Origin: Cryptomeria japonica
Lineage: Eukaryota > Streptophyta > Pinopsida > Cupressales > Cupressaceae
Length of the DNA: 64,000 nt
Assembly (NCBI RefSeq): GCF_030272615.1
Contig: NC_081412.1
Location: 41,038,791 to 41,102,790 of the forward strand
Reading direction: 5' to 3'
The notes beneath the pieces were generated by a model that worked only from the letters and a program-made list of their open reading frames with translations, had not been told where the DNA came from and made no database searches. Positions 22,440 through 33,800 of the stretch are shown piece after piece. The position numbers and the translations under genes are program-made. Position 1 is the stretch's first letter. Every line of letters starts with the position of its first letter.

Positions 22440-23480
22440 AATGGTCTAGTGAAAAATTAAAGGTTTTGATTAGGAGGAGCTACATATTTGTTTCCTTTAT
22501 CATTCACACCATTCACAAATATGGTATTGTTATCAATCAAGTCTTGAATTTTACTCCTTAAGGAATAATTATTTCCAGTGTCATGACTAAGTTGATGATG
22601 CTATTGGCAAAGGCTTTGGCATCATAAGAAGGTGGTGAAGGCTTAGTTGTATCAATTTGTTTGATAGGGGGAAGTTTCAACACTTTCTGTTGTAACAATT
22701 GTAACATAGTACTATGCAAAGATTCATTAAGAGGAATGAGTTATTTTCTAAAGTATTTAGACAAAGGAGACACACACATTGTTGTGGCTACTACTTGAGT
22801 GTTGTTGTTGACATTGAATTTGACAAATTCTTGATTTGGTTTGAACTTCACAAAAGGTTGTTGAGCACTTTCACTTTTATCACTCAAAGCCATTGAAGAT
22901 TATTGTTCCAATTGAATCATGACAAGTTGATAGTTGTGAAGTATTGTGCACAACTGCACAAAGGAAGTAAACTCAAAAAAGATAATTTTATCCCTAATGT
23001 CTTTTTGGAAATTATAAATTAAAATTCTTTGAATATCTTAATCAGGAACAGGAAAAGAAATTCGAAAATACAAATGCTTATATCTACCAATAAAATCAAT
23101 CACTTTTTCTTTAACACCTTGCTTAGAATGCATCAAATCAGTCAAAGTAATCTTAGGACCAATATTATTGTGATTTTGTTGAATAAAAGCATTAGCCACT
23201 TGTTCAAAAGAAGTAATAGAATAAGGATGCAAAGAACAATACTATTGCAAATCTTTATCCCTTAGTGTTCTAGCAAACAATTTAGCCAACAATATTTGAT
23301 CATGAGCAAAGTCACTACACAAAGTTTGAAATGTTTTCACATGAGTCAGTAGATCATCTTTTTCATTATAAAGTTCCAATTGAGGGATTTCAACATGTTT
23401 ATGAGGGACAACTCAAACAATGTCATTGGATAATGGGCTCGCTACATCAAATGTGGGCACATTATACTTAAATTAGTTCA
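22440..23480 (-). pseudogene. gag capsid region of element C
   Basis: Reading minus from about 23440, fragments give a capsid-type series: VEIPQLELYNEKDDLLTHV, then DQILLAKLFARTLRD, a TAG, and then the open segment 23232-23038 with SFEQVANAFIQQ and KEKVIDFIGRYKHL. This is the usual Retrotrans_gag order. After the TAA at 23038 the frame continues with DIRDKIIFFEF. Several stops make it a pseudogene. It sits between the N-terminal ORF (23676-24320) and the protease-like ORF, in the normal gag-protease order. Confidence 0.65.
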
Positions 23481-23675
23481 TGGAAGCTATTTTTGTTGTA
23501 AAGAAGACATTGGTTGGGCTATACTGTTGATGGTAGCTTCGGTAGAAGGATTGAAATTGTATATAATGGATTGAGAAGGAGGGGTAACATTGTTGAATGA
23601 AGGAAGGGGTTGAGAATAATGAGGGATATTGTTATAGGAAGGCATGGGTTGAGAATAAGGAGGTGGAACACTATG

Positions 23676-24320
23676 TTAGGTAGGTATGGGAGATGATTGG
23701 ATAACAAATGAAAGACTCATAGTAGGAGGGATGAAAGAATTATGATTAAAGGAGTTTCCCTTTTGACTAACACTTGTAGGTATGACATTTTGAGTAGAGG
23801 TAGCCATGATGTTAGATGTAAAATTGGGAACACTAGCCATAGGGGTAGTCAAAGGATTGGAATGATTAACTTGACTAGGAGGTTGTGTATAGAAAAGGAT
23901 TTCAGAACAAATCTTCATGGGCATAATATTAGTATCAACAATATGAGCAATACCGCGCAAGGCATCAACACTAAGTTTATCACTTTGAACCATTCTTTTC
24001 AATCCTTCAAGCAATGGGAGACCTTCACTTTCTAGGTATTGTTTACTCATCCATTGTTGAAGATTTTCAAATTGATTGTCAATCTTCTCCAATTGGTCAA
24101 CGGAAACCCTAGTTAGTGATTCATCCACATCACAAGAATTATGAAAAGAATGAGGATAAACATGGAAATTTGTAGGATTGGAAGAACCTCCAACATCCTC
24201 ATGAAATAAGTTATCCAAATTAGGCTCCATCTCCTTGGTAATTAAACCTTGGAAAGCCTTAATTCTACAACTTCTTCTCATGGAGATATTATAGGTTGGA
24301 CTAATAGTAGTAGAACTCAA
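23676..24320 (-). pseudogene. N-terminal gag segment of element C
   Basis: A 214-codon minus ORF begins MSSTTISPTYNISMRRSCR. It contains a helical segment (ENLQQWMSKQYLESEGLPLL) and a Ser/Thr/Pro/Asn-rich linker of the kind that precedes plant gypsy capsid domains. It is collinear with the capsid fragments that follow on the same strand. It has no recognised enzyme motif. Confidence 0.55.
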
Positions 24321-24329
24321 GCACTAAGG

Positions 24330-25310
24330 GAGGGAAATTGGAAATTTGAAATTTGAAATTAGTTTTAAAATTTATAAAATTAATTGGATAATGTAAAATT
24401 TTAGAAAAATGATTATTCAAATAAATAGACAAATTGATTGAAAAGATAAAGAATGACAATGTAACCTCCTAGGAAATTTAAATTAAAAATTAGGGCTTTG
24501 GTAAAATAACATCTTAATTTAAATTTAAAATTGCCCACTAGGAGATTAAATTTAAAATTATCCACAAGAAATTTAAATTTAAAATTAGGGCCTTGTAAAT
24601 AAAACCTCCTAATTTTAAAATTTAAATTTAGAATTATCCAAAGGAAATTTAAATTTAAAATTAGGGTCTTGTAAAAAGAAGCTCTTAATTTTAAAATTTA
24701 AATTTAAGATTATTCAAAAGGAATTTAAATTTAAGATTATGGTCTTGTTAAAAAGAACCTCTTAATCTTAAAAATTTAAATTTAAAATTAGATCTAAGGT
24801 TGAAATTTGGATATTGAAATGCAAAATTGGGAAATGCACAAAGCAATTTAAATTTAAAAATTAGGGCTCTTTTTAATTAACCACTTAATTTTAAAGTTGA
24901 AATTTAAAATTTGATCCAAGCTTGCAATTTTGAATTCGAGGCAACTCCAAAATGATAAATTCAAAATTGAAACAACCCACAAGCTCAATTTAAAAATAAA
25001 CAATAAAAATTAGGAGTTTTGAAATAAACCACTTTTTTTAAAAATTTAAATTGAAAATGGAAATTGCAAGTGAAAATTTGAATTTTTGAAAGTGAAAGAT
25101 ACTTAGATCTGAAATAATTAATCCAAACTAAGAAATTCACAAGCTCAATTTTAAATTTAAAAATTAGGATTTTAGTGAAATTAACCTCTTAATTTAAAAT
25201 TCACTTGGAAATTAAATTTGCAAATGAAAAATTGAATTCTAAATCGCATAGATACTTAGATCTGAGAACAAAAAACAAAATTAAGGGTGTAACAAGCCAA
25301 GTTCACCAAA
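24330..25310 (-). repeat. AT-rich leader with ~77-bp tandem units (element C)
   Basis: Units start at about 24472, 24568, 24644 and 24721. The last three are spaced 76-77 bp, and decayed copies continue to about 25220. Each unit holds an AAATTTAAATTTAAAATT arm, an 'agggtcttgtaaa' spacer and a roughly inverse AATTTTAAAATTTAAATT arm, so each could fold into a hairpin. The array lies just upstream of gag of element C on the minus strand, in its leader. Near 25300 (minus) is a phrase TTTGGTGAACTTGGCT that may be the remains of a primer site. Confidence 0.7.
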
Positions 25311-25737
25311 ATGTAATGGTGAAAAATTAGGGTTTCCACCATTAGAGGGATGAAAACTGCTAATTTGACATTACATTCAAAAGAGGAAAGGGAATCCACT
25401 AGATTCAATCACAAATCAAACAAGAACTAAACACTAAATGGATTTGGAGTGATTGTGTGATAATTTTATTCCTCTTTTTGTGAGTTGAAATGTTGAATTA
25501 AGGTAAAATTGTGAAAAACGAAGGTAAAAGTAAGAAAACTATGAGCACCAGGTGTGGAATTTTCACATGCACCTGGATCATAGAAGTATATGCAGATTCA
25601 GATATGATCCTCAAAAATACTCCAAAAATGTCTGGATTGTGGTGGTGGGTGCCCTGGTCCTCCTACTTTTTCACACACCAAAAAGGGTTGATTCAGCTCT
25701 GCAAATAATACTTATTCTAAAGATAGAAGCTATGTAC
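25311..25737. other. Unassigned spacer, no gene seen
   Basis: No convincing ORF or repeat is present. It may hold the remains of the LTR of element C, but there is no second copy to prove it. Confidence 0.3.
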
Positions 25738-26142
25738 CTATTTGTTGCACACAAAAAGAAGGGCAAATAGGTTGGGAATAGGGGCTTTCCTTAGGTCAAA
25801 CCCCAGTTTTGGAATTTTAGGTGCAAGGGGCTCAATGAATTTACCTTTTCTCTTGAATTTTATCTTGGAAGGCTTCTCCTTCTTTGCCTTTCCAGGTGTC
25901 TCCTTCACCACTGTACTCCTTGTTTCTCTACTAATAATGGTACCGGTTGGGGCACTTGATGCTCCTGCTTGTTTAGCTTCATATTTTTCTCTAGCTTCTG
26001 TAGTTGCCTCCTTCGTAAACCCTTATTGGTCAACAAAGTGCTCAAATTCCTTTCTAACTTTCTTAGCAATTATTGGTATGGTAAGCTCAAAGTGCACTAG
26101 TAAAGATTTCTCTTTATAAGTACCAAACCTTTTTGCAGTAGT
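25738..26142 (-). pseudogene. Basic ORF fragment cut by element B
   Basis: On the minus strand an open frame enters from the LTR of B and reads TTAKRFGTYKEKSL, then KKVRKEFEHFVDQ, one TAA (about 26023), then GFTKEATTEAREKYEAKQ, a KETPGKAKKEKPSK basic patch and RKGKFIEPLAPKIPKLG. It ends at a TAG near 25738. No known domain is evident. The style, with a basic linker followed by FIEPLAP, recalls the middle of the second ORF of element D (a basic patch then FIPPLEN at about 17690). It is therefore probably a fragment of another such element. The LTR of B starts at 26143 and interrupts it. The first codons reading ATG lie in the LTR and are not a real start. Confidence 0.5.
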
Positions 26143-27605
26143 TGTAGACATATAAAAATGACCATATTCCTAAATGAATTTTTAATGTTCATTCCTCTAT
26201 TTAGTAAAATCTAATTTAATTAAATCGCCCACATTCTTCTATTTAATTCAATTCAATTTATTTATTTAAATTCACTTAAGCCCTTTGCATCATTTAATTG
26301 AATAAATCATTTTGTTTAATTAAATCCCTTTTCTATACTTTTTAATTAAATTTACATTTAATTAATAGTTTACCCCAATTAAATAAACCTAATTTATTTA
26401 ATTCCCCAACTTTCAACCAAATTGAAATAAAGAAATTTATTTTAATTAATCCTCTTATCCCTCATCCACTTGCATTTTCCTACATCTGCCACTTGCATCC
26501 TAACCCTATTCCTAATTTCTTCTAGAATACATCTAATCCTAATCAATTAACCTAAACCCATCTATTATCCCTTTTCCCTAAATTTGAGGAGGTCACTTCT
26601 CAAATTTGGAGTAAATTCTTCAAAAGGCATTAAAGCCTTTATGCCTTCAACAAGCTAACTTGTTGAGTACCCCCAAATTTGGAAGGACTCTTATAAATTT
26701 GTCCCCAAAGTCTTCAAACCATTAATGGTTAACTAACCCTTAGTGGCATGGTTAGAGACTTTTTGCCTAACTCAACCCTCATCTAACCCAGGGGTCTCAT
26801 CAAGCATTCATTGCTTTGACCATGGTTATCCCTTTAACCTTTGCACAAGATTTTACCCCTTGGGTAAAAGCTTTATCCATTGGATAACCCTAACCCAACC
26901 TTAACCCTTACCTTCTAAGGTAACCATGAGGTCTTCTCAAGCATTTAATGCTTCTTTCATCTCCTCTCAAGCATTCTTATGTTGACAATTGTCACCATTT
27001 CAGTGGTGAAAATTGTAAACATGGATTGATAACTTTCAATCCTGGCCCTTGATTAATTCCTTCAATCTTGATCATCCATTGCCCTATTTTCATTATAAAT
27101 AGAGATCTCATTCCTCCATTTTAAGGATCCATGCAAGATTTTAGTATCTCATTTATGCTCAAATTTATCAATACATCTAGCTTCTCTTTTTAATAGGAAT
27201 TAATCCAATAAGCACTTTAGACTATTTCCTTTATCATTAGCTTACATCATTAACTAGTATATCATGTTAGGATAGTATTGCTACTAACCTTGTCATCTTA
27301 TAATCTAGTTTAACTCATTTATAGAATCATGCATAAATAGGATGCATTTCATGTTAAAATAAATCTAAACCATCCCTCGTTCTTGCATTTGTCATCCCTA
27401 AGTCACTTTTCTTAGTGATCTAAGAGCAAAGGCATTGTCTTGAGCGACCTTGTGAGATAGAGAACCATGGAACCTACCTTGGGAAGTTGAGTCATTCTTC
27501 ATGACTCCATATCTTGCACCAAGAAGTCTCGTAGGTGTGTGGACAAGTCTCTTTGAACATATTTTTCACATTTTAAGTTTCATTGACCCGCTTTTCCTGC
27601 ACACA
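26143..27605 (+). mobile_element. 5' LTR of element B
   Basis: It starts TGTAGACATATAAAAATGACC, alignable with the LTR start of A1 and F. It continues with the same landmarks: AATTAAATAAATT-rich U3, 'cacttgcattttcctacatctgcc', 'ggtcacttctcaaattt', 'catggttatccctttaacc', and TATAAATAG at 27094-27102. It ends near GCACACA at 27605, just before the primer site. Length of about 1460 bp equals the F and A1 LTRs, but the sequence is much more diverged, so it is a sister family. Confidence 0.75.
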
Positions 27606-27610
27606 TTTCT

Positions 27611-27630
27611 AGTGCCCACCATGGGGCACT
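27611..27630 (+). promoter_or_regulatory. Primer binding site of element B
   Basis: AGTGCCCACCATGGGGCACT lies six bases after the inferred LTR end. It resembles the TGGYGCCCACCGTGGGGC-type primer site of plant Tat/Ogre elements, which I recall as complementary to tRNA-Arg. Two or three positions differ. Confidence 0.6.
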
Positions 27631-27689
27631 ACCCCATTAATCAGATCAGTTTTTGAATATAATCACTTTTTCAAGTATGCGAGAAAGAA

Positions 27690-27960
27690 GAATCGGTGCG
27701 TGGGGAGCATCCCTTAGCACATCTGGTTAATCGTCCAATGCATCCGACTCACTAGTTAGTGCATGGGACTCATTCCCCAATGCATGTAGACCATAACTCA
27801 GCACATCAACTTTACTAACATTTTCCTGTAGCTCTCGGCATGGAAAAACAATAGAAAAGCGCATCTTGAAAACAGTTCAGTGCATCGGGTTTGTTCGATA
27901 GCGCATCGCGGTTGTTTTGTAGTGTGTACAGTCCTTTCTGTAGCGCATCACAGACAAAAT
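27690..27960 (+). repeat. GCGCAT/GCACAT phrase cluster 1 in B leader
   Basis: Around ten phrases such as tagcacatc, tagtgcat, aagcgcatc, cagtgcatcgg and tagcgcatc occur about every 20-30 bases with variable filler. Cluster 2 of the same kind starts 1.5 kb downstream. Confidence 0.6.
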
Positions 27961-29449
27961 ACAAAATTTAAAATTGTAACCGAGTTAGACTTGTTGAAGT
28001 CCACAAAAGCCTGTATTTTTCAAACTACTGTGGTGGGTATTTTATAGGATTTCTGAGATCTTATTGCAGGGAGGAGCTTAGTGTTATTTTTAGAATTATA
28101 AATAGTTTAAATTTTTACTAACTTGTTTAAGTTAGTTAGAATTTAAAGTCTTTTTAATTCTTATTAAATAAAATTGAACTCACCTTATTTGGGCTATAAA
28201 AAGAACCACAAAAAAAACAATCTTTTCCTGCTTTTCCTAGGAAGACAAATTTTCATTTTGGGCTTTAGAAAGAACAAGTCAAATTTTTCATTTTTGCAAA
28301 CAAAGGTGTTTAAAAAGAACTTCACCATCCTTTGGTGCATAAAAGGATTCACTTCAAATGTTTTCAAAGTAAAAGAATCACACATGTCCAAAGTTATTTG
28401 CAACCAAAGAGGGAAGATCTTCCCCTTTTGATAGATTTCTTTTGTTGACCAAACATCGAATTTACTTTGTTGACTAGTTCTTTTTCATAGACCAAAAAAT
28501 CATTGCCTTAAAAGGATAAAATAAACACCATGTTTTCGTGGAGCAACATCTCCATATAGATTTTAGAAAATCATTGCTTTGAAAGGTAAAAAGAACCTTG
28601 TTTGCCTTGTCTGGAAAGTGGAAGAAATATGCTCTCCCCTTAACTAGGTGATCAAAAAGCCAAACCACTCTTACGCTTTCAGTTATATTGCATTAAATCC
28701 TTTAGCAGGCATGCCTTCCTGAGGGGTTGAAAAACTCTTAAAGCCATTTTTTGGCCGGTGTGAAGGGAATGGCCTAAGTGGGAAACAGATTTGAAGCCAA
28801 GTGTTCCAACCCACTATAATCAAAAGTGGAAGTGACAAAAGTCCTTTTCAATGGTTGCGCCTAGCGATCAGCCTTCCCCTAGTATCCTTGAGATACATAA
28901 AGCCTTTGTTCTAAAGGTTGGGAAGCCTCTTAGGGAGTTTATCACTGACGACCGAATGGGAAGCCTAATTATGAACTTTAGCATAGAAACTTTGAGCCAA
29001 GTCAGTATCAAGACATTTATAATATCATAGTGCAAGGGTGGGGAAGAATTCGCCCCCAAGATTTCTCATCATATATCTCCTAAGATAACTACTCAATTGT
29101 GAGGCAATTCACTTTGGGTTAATTTCTGGCAAAAGGCAAAAAAAAGGGCGCCCCCTAGGGGGTGACATGGTTGTTTGAGCTGACGGAGTATCGAGACCAG
29201 TGGGCTATGATATTGCTTATGACCCTTGAATAAAGAGTCAGACCGAAGTGCATGTGGTATCTAAACCTATCAAAACATTGAGGATTTGAACACATCCTGG
29301 CAGAACATACACTTATTGTTTAGATTAGGAAAAATGGTTGTCTCTTTGGTGTTGTGTCTTCATTTGTTACTTCAGAAAATCATCTATCATCACTGAAAAC
29401 TCAAAACAAAAGTCCAAAAATTGTAGAAAAGCAACCAAGTCAAAATATT

Positions 29450-29835
29450 AGGGTAGTTTAGCACGTAAGAGCAACCTCTTAGCGCGTAGAAACCATCTTT
29501 TAGCACATTTGACCTTTACCTTAGCACGTTAGGGCTTAACATTAGCGCTACGTAAAAATCCAAAACTGGCAGTTTTAAGTAGCGCCTTTTGAAAATAGTC
29601 TGGCACATTGAAGCATCAGCTTAGCACATGGAGATCAAACTTTAGTGCATAGAGATCAACAGTTAGCGCTTTGGTGGCCCATATTAGCACATAACCTTTT
29701 GAACCAAGACAAAATCAAAGCAATCCAGTTAGTGTGTCACAGGGGGCAGCGTAGCATGTAAGGTCTTTTCTCTAGCACATTAGGGGCTTTCTGTAGCCCA
29801 TTGCATCTTTGTCTTAGCGCATAGCCAAAACTAGG
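29450..29835 (+). repeat. TAGCGCAT/TAGCACAT phrase cluster 2 in B leader
   Basis: Some sixteen copies of a TTAGCRCAT-like core (ttagcacgta, ttagcgcgta, ttagcacatt, ttagcgcata and so on) are spaced roughly 20-25 bases apart with unrelated filler. The core alternates CG and CA at one position, as expected from C-to-T decay of a CpG. Confidence 0.65.
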
Positions 29836-30329
29836 AAAACAGGGGGCAAAACAGAGGTCATTTTTGAAAAATTTGAAATTATTTTTTAGGAGCTTTTCTT
29901 CCTCAGCCTGAACTTCATCAAACAGGAAACCAAAATAGAGTATCCAAAACTATTCTCAAAACAAGTTTTCCGTCGAACAAAGTTGTCCAAAATCTAAAAA
30001 CTAGTCGCAAGATAACACATCTCTCCTATCAAAATTAGGAAACCTCATCACAAGTATCAAACAGGTCCTTCAATCAAACAAATTTCTATCCCAAAACACA
30101 CATGTTTTAAAACTCCAAGTTCTCAAACCGAGTTTCCATAACGAGAAAGCTCATATTCCATATCATTTGACATGCTTTGTCGTGAGGGGGCATCTAAACC
30201 TTCATTTTGATAAAGTAAAACTTGAGTTTCCAAAACAAGCTAAACTAAATCCAAAACAAATCAAAGGAAACCATTGATCTCTTGTGCATGACTATTCCTC
30301 ATATTCTGAGCATAAAGAGTATTTATCAT

Positions 30330-32560
30330 AACACTAAGTTGAAGAAACAACAACCCAGTTCTCTGAAACTTGCCAAATGGAATAAATTTTTATACATCAA
30401 TCGCCAACTCTTCAAATCTCATCGAACATTCCTTCATCATATGCACTTGTATCTTCAAGACAAAACAAATGAATTTGACAAGGAACCATTGAGGAGTAGA
30501 GCATTCTGTCAAAAGTAAGCATTTAGTCAATGCCTAAATCAAGGAGGAAAGATTAATCCAGCCTTCTTTCTTGAAGAGTGCATCACTTAAAACATACCCC
30601 AATTTGAACCACCAACCCTTGAACAAAACATCGAAGAGGAGTTCATTCCTTTTGTCACAGAAAGCTTTTATTAGATGCTTGTTGTTACTCACTCTCAACA
30701 AAACAAACAAAGCGAAATGCAACCAAAGTCCAACATGAATCAAAGATTATCAAATCCTTTCAAGTGTCTGAATCTAGAGGACACCAAAATTTATGAGGAA
30801 CTCCTCCAAGAATGTCAATAAAGCGCTTCATTTCACAAACTTTTGGAAAGACTCATGGAAAGCGACAAGGAAAAATATCTTCTCATGTTCACAAGCAAAG
30901 GAGTTAAACTTCCTGAAGATTTTGATGCTGACGTTTTTAGAACAAGGTCTCGACATTATGATTATCAAGAATGACAAAGAGAGGAAGAAGCTCATGACCC
31001 TGAGAAAAACATACATGAGCAAAATCTACCAGAATAGAACTTGCCTGAGCAAGATATCCCTAAGGAAAACATCCCCGAGCCAAACATACCATTCCACACA
31101 CCATTTTAGCTTAGAACTAATACAAGGGAAGAACCCTTCCCTCAGAAAAATAATGCACCTTTGATTTCTCTCACTCAACAAATGCAAATGTTACAAAGAC
31201 AAATGCAAGACATGCAACAAGGGACAACCAGTATGGTACTCCTTAACTGAAAATTTTCCTTATCCTTTTGACAGACGATTAAACATGGTGTCATTTCCCC
31301 CAAACTTAGACATTCCCAAATTTGACAAATATGATGGGAAAAATGATCCCCGTGATCATGTTCAAGAATTCTATACCATAAGTCTTGAATTCGCCCATGA
31401 TGACACCTATTTGATGAGGTTATTCCCAAGAAGCTTGGGAGGACAAACAATGGAATAGTTATCCAAAATCACACCTCTTGTCAGATCATTCAATGAATTA
31501 GTCAACAAATTCATAACTCAATATTCCTATAACATTCAACATGCTATCACCATATTAGATGTTTGTAACACCAAACAGAAAAACAATGAAACATTCATGG
31601 TATTCCTTCAACATTGGCAACATATGGTTTCAAGATATCCTCAAGATGTGCCTAAAAAGGAAAAGATGGAGATTTTCATTGACAACTTGAATAGTGAGAT
31701 GAGTTACATAATAAAGCTTCAATGCATACCATCTTTTGCCAAATCGATTGAGAATGGCATCCAAGTAGAAGAAGCATGTGTCAAGAAGGGAACATTAAAA
31801 TTCTTCAAAGAAGGAACAAGTTCATCCAATTACAACAACCAAAAAAACAACAACTTAGACAAATCCAGATTCTGGACCAGAAACAAAAATACTAGAAATG
31901 AAGGCGGAAATGAATCAAATGATCCAAAATCCAAGCAACCCATGCTAGCATTATCAGGTAATCCTCAAGCTACAAAGAATCCAAAAGGTGCTAACCAAGG
32001 CACTAACACTTATGCACCAAATACCAATCAAGATCAACTCAACACAAACACCAACAATGCCCAAAACAATAATACCAATCGAGGACCTAATCCAAACTCA
32101 TAAGGTAATGCAAACAACTTTCCAAAATGCATTTACACACCACTAGGGCAATCACTAGAGTCAGCATTTAGAGAACTCCTGGAAAACAAAATTATCTCCT
32201 TACCAATGATCAACAACTTTGAACCACAAATCAAACCACCCTAGTGGAATGACTCCCACTTTTGTGATTTTCATCGGAACAAAGGTCATCAAATTAATGA
32301 TTGCATGAGACTGAAAAACATTGTTCAAGACATGATTGATAGAGGCAATTTAATAGTAGATGGTCTCAAGACAAATGGTGACCATGGAGCCTTTAAAAAT
32401 ACTCTTCCAAATTACAACAAGGATGGGGCTTTAACCTCGAATGATACACATGGAGCTCATATCAATCATATATACAATAACACCATCAATCATATATCAA
32501 CTGAGCACAATCAAGTCAATGTTATCACAATCAAGGATAAGTATTAACATGAATCTGTCA
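30330..32560 (+). pseudogene. gag of element B
   Basis: The N-terminal part at 30385-30470 (FLYINRQLFKSHRTFLHHM) matches an equally placed segment in F (FFYLNRQIFVSHRVFLHHM). After broken frames, the capsid begins near 31255 with PYPFDRRLNMVSFPPNLD, then KFDKYDGKNDPRDHVQEF, a stop (TGG-to-TAG at about 31457), and the open frame 31597-32103 with FLQHWQHMVSRYP. A CX2HX4HX4C-like knuckle of the Tat type (CDFHRNKGHQINDC) follows at about 32269-32310. Role: forms the particle and binds RNA. Not translatable whole. Confidence 0.78.
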
Positions 32561-32589
32561 ACGTAACAACCAGAGCTCAAAAATATGTC

Positions 32590-33400
32590 TTGAAGGGGCA
32601 TATGTCAACAACAAACACCATACCCAAAATTCAATATGATCTAGTCAGCCAACTATGCAAAACTCTTGCTCAAATATTTATATTAGAGTTGCTGAAACTT
32701 TCGCCAAAACACAAAGACATCTTGGAACAAGCGTTATTGGAAACAAATGTACCTCAAGATCTGGATGCTAACAAATTCCAAGCCATGGTAGCTCATATGA
32801 CAGGGCCTCATAACCTCACTTTTTCTAAGCATGATAATATCTCATTGAACCATCCACACAATACTCCACTCCACATTGAAGTCTTGGTCTACAAGCATTA
32901 GGTCAAAAGAGTATTAATAGGTGGAGAATCTCGACTCAATATCTATACCTTGAAACGTATATGTGCATTAGGCTTCTCTGAGCAATCTATTGATCCATGC
33001 AAAAAAATCACTATCAAAGCATATGATGACAAAGAGAGATAATTCAAAGGAAAAGTAATGTTGCCAATTCAAGTGGGACCAATACAAAAGGACACTATGT
33101 GCCAAGTCTTAGACATAGACCTCACGTACAATATCTTATTGGGTCGACCTTGGATACATGAAATGCAAGAAGTACCTTCTACTTATCATTAGTGTGTTAA
33201 GTTCTCCTACAATGGGTAGGAGATTTCTATATCAGCAGATCATAATCCATTTCAACATTGTAATGCTATGGGGGCAACCCAAGATAGCTTGGTTCCACAT
33301 AATAGAGAAAAACAAAGTTACTCAGCACCAGATCTTCAACAAGAAAAGTCTACATCACTATCTATGGATTTCAAGTAGAAAATGAAAATCAAAGAGCAAG
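32590..33400 (+). pseudogene. Retropepsin of element B, active site lost
   Basis: Frame pieces give RVLIGGESRLNIYTLKR at about 32908, then ITIKAYDDKER, then GPIQKDTMCQVLDIDLTYNI, then LLGRPWIHEMQEVPSTYH. In related elements the first motif is RVLID-[NG]-G-S. Here the catalytic Asp is replaced (LIGGES), so the protease is dead. In-frame stops follow ER (near 33040) and STYH (near 33191). The gag-protease spacing is as in element F. Confidence 0.75.
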
Positions 33401-33639
33401 GCATGGGAGAATATTCTTTGGAACCCATGTGTTTGGACAACTTACCAGCATCACCTAAATCTCATGGATTACCTACAACATCAACACATCAAGAAACCTA
33501 TCCAATCACCAAGTTTGATGGCAAATTTATCCAACTAGGCACTCTAGTACATGAATCAGAGGAAAAAGACATCCTTAGTTGGTTGTACAAGCATGAGGAA
33601 GAAGACAGAACATCTACTGTGGAGGTAGCTATACCAACA

Positions 33640-33800
33640 CACCTGTATGGAAAAGGCTACTTGATCATGCAACAAATGGGATACAAGGTCAAAGGACCTA
33701 TTGGTAAATGTCAGGAAGGCGTCACAAAACCATTAGATCCTCCTTCATAATTCGGTAAGGACAAGAAAGGATTAGGCTATGAATACATTCTACCACCAAG
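33640..33800 (+). pseudogene. G-patch-like motif between protease and RT (B)
   Basis: At the end of the ORF 33382-33750 and beyond one stop the frame reads YLIMQQMGYKVKGPIGKCQEG, then P..., then KDKKGLGYE. This is the G-x-G ... GLGY pattern of a G-patch, a glycine-rich nucleic-acid-binding motif known at this place in some retroelements. Element F has MQRMGYDGQSALG then GLGF at the same place (about 46578-46460). Confidence 0.5.

Larger units (their letters stand above)
27629..30329 (+). other. Long leader of element B
   Basis: About 2.7 kb lies between primer site and gag without a credible ORF. It contains two phrase-repeat clusters (listed separately). A block at about 28680-29100 has counterparts in the leader of element F (reverse strand, about 50640-51100), for example '..cccccaagat' after 'agtgcaag'. 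A long structured leader is usual for Tat/Ogre elements. Short ORFs at 28174-28431 and 28194-28403 are chance. Confidence 0.5.

Noticed and set aside
25742-26119. 125-codon plus-strand ORF with hydrophobic stretches
   Set aside because: It is antisense to the basic minus-strand ORF fragment, which has lysine/glutamate-rich, protein-like composition; the hydrophobic look comes from complementing AAG/GAA codons.
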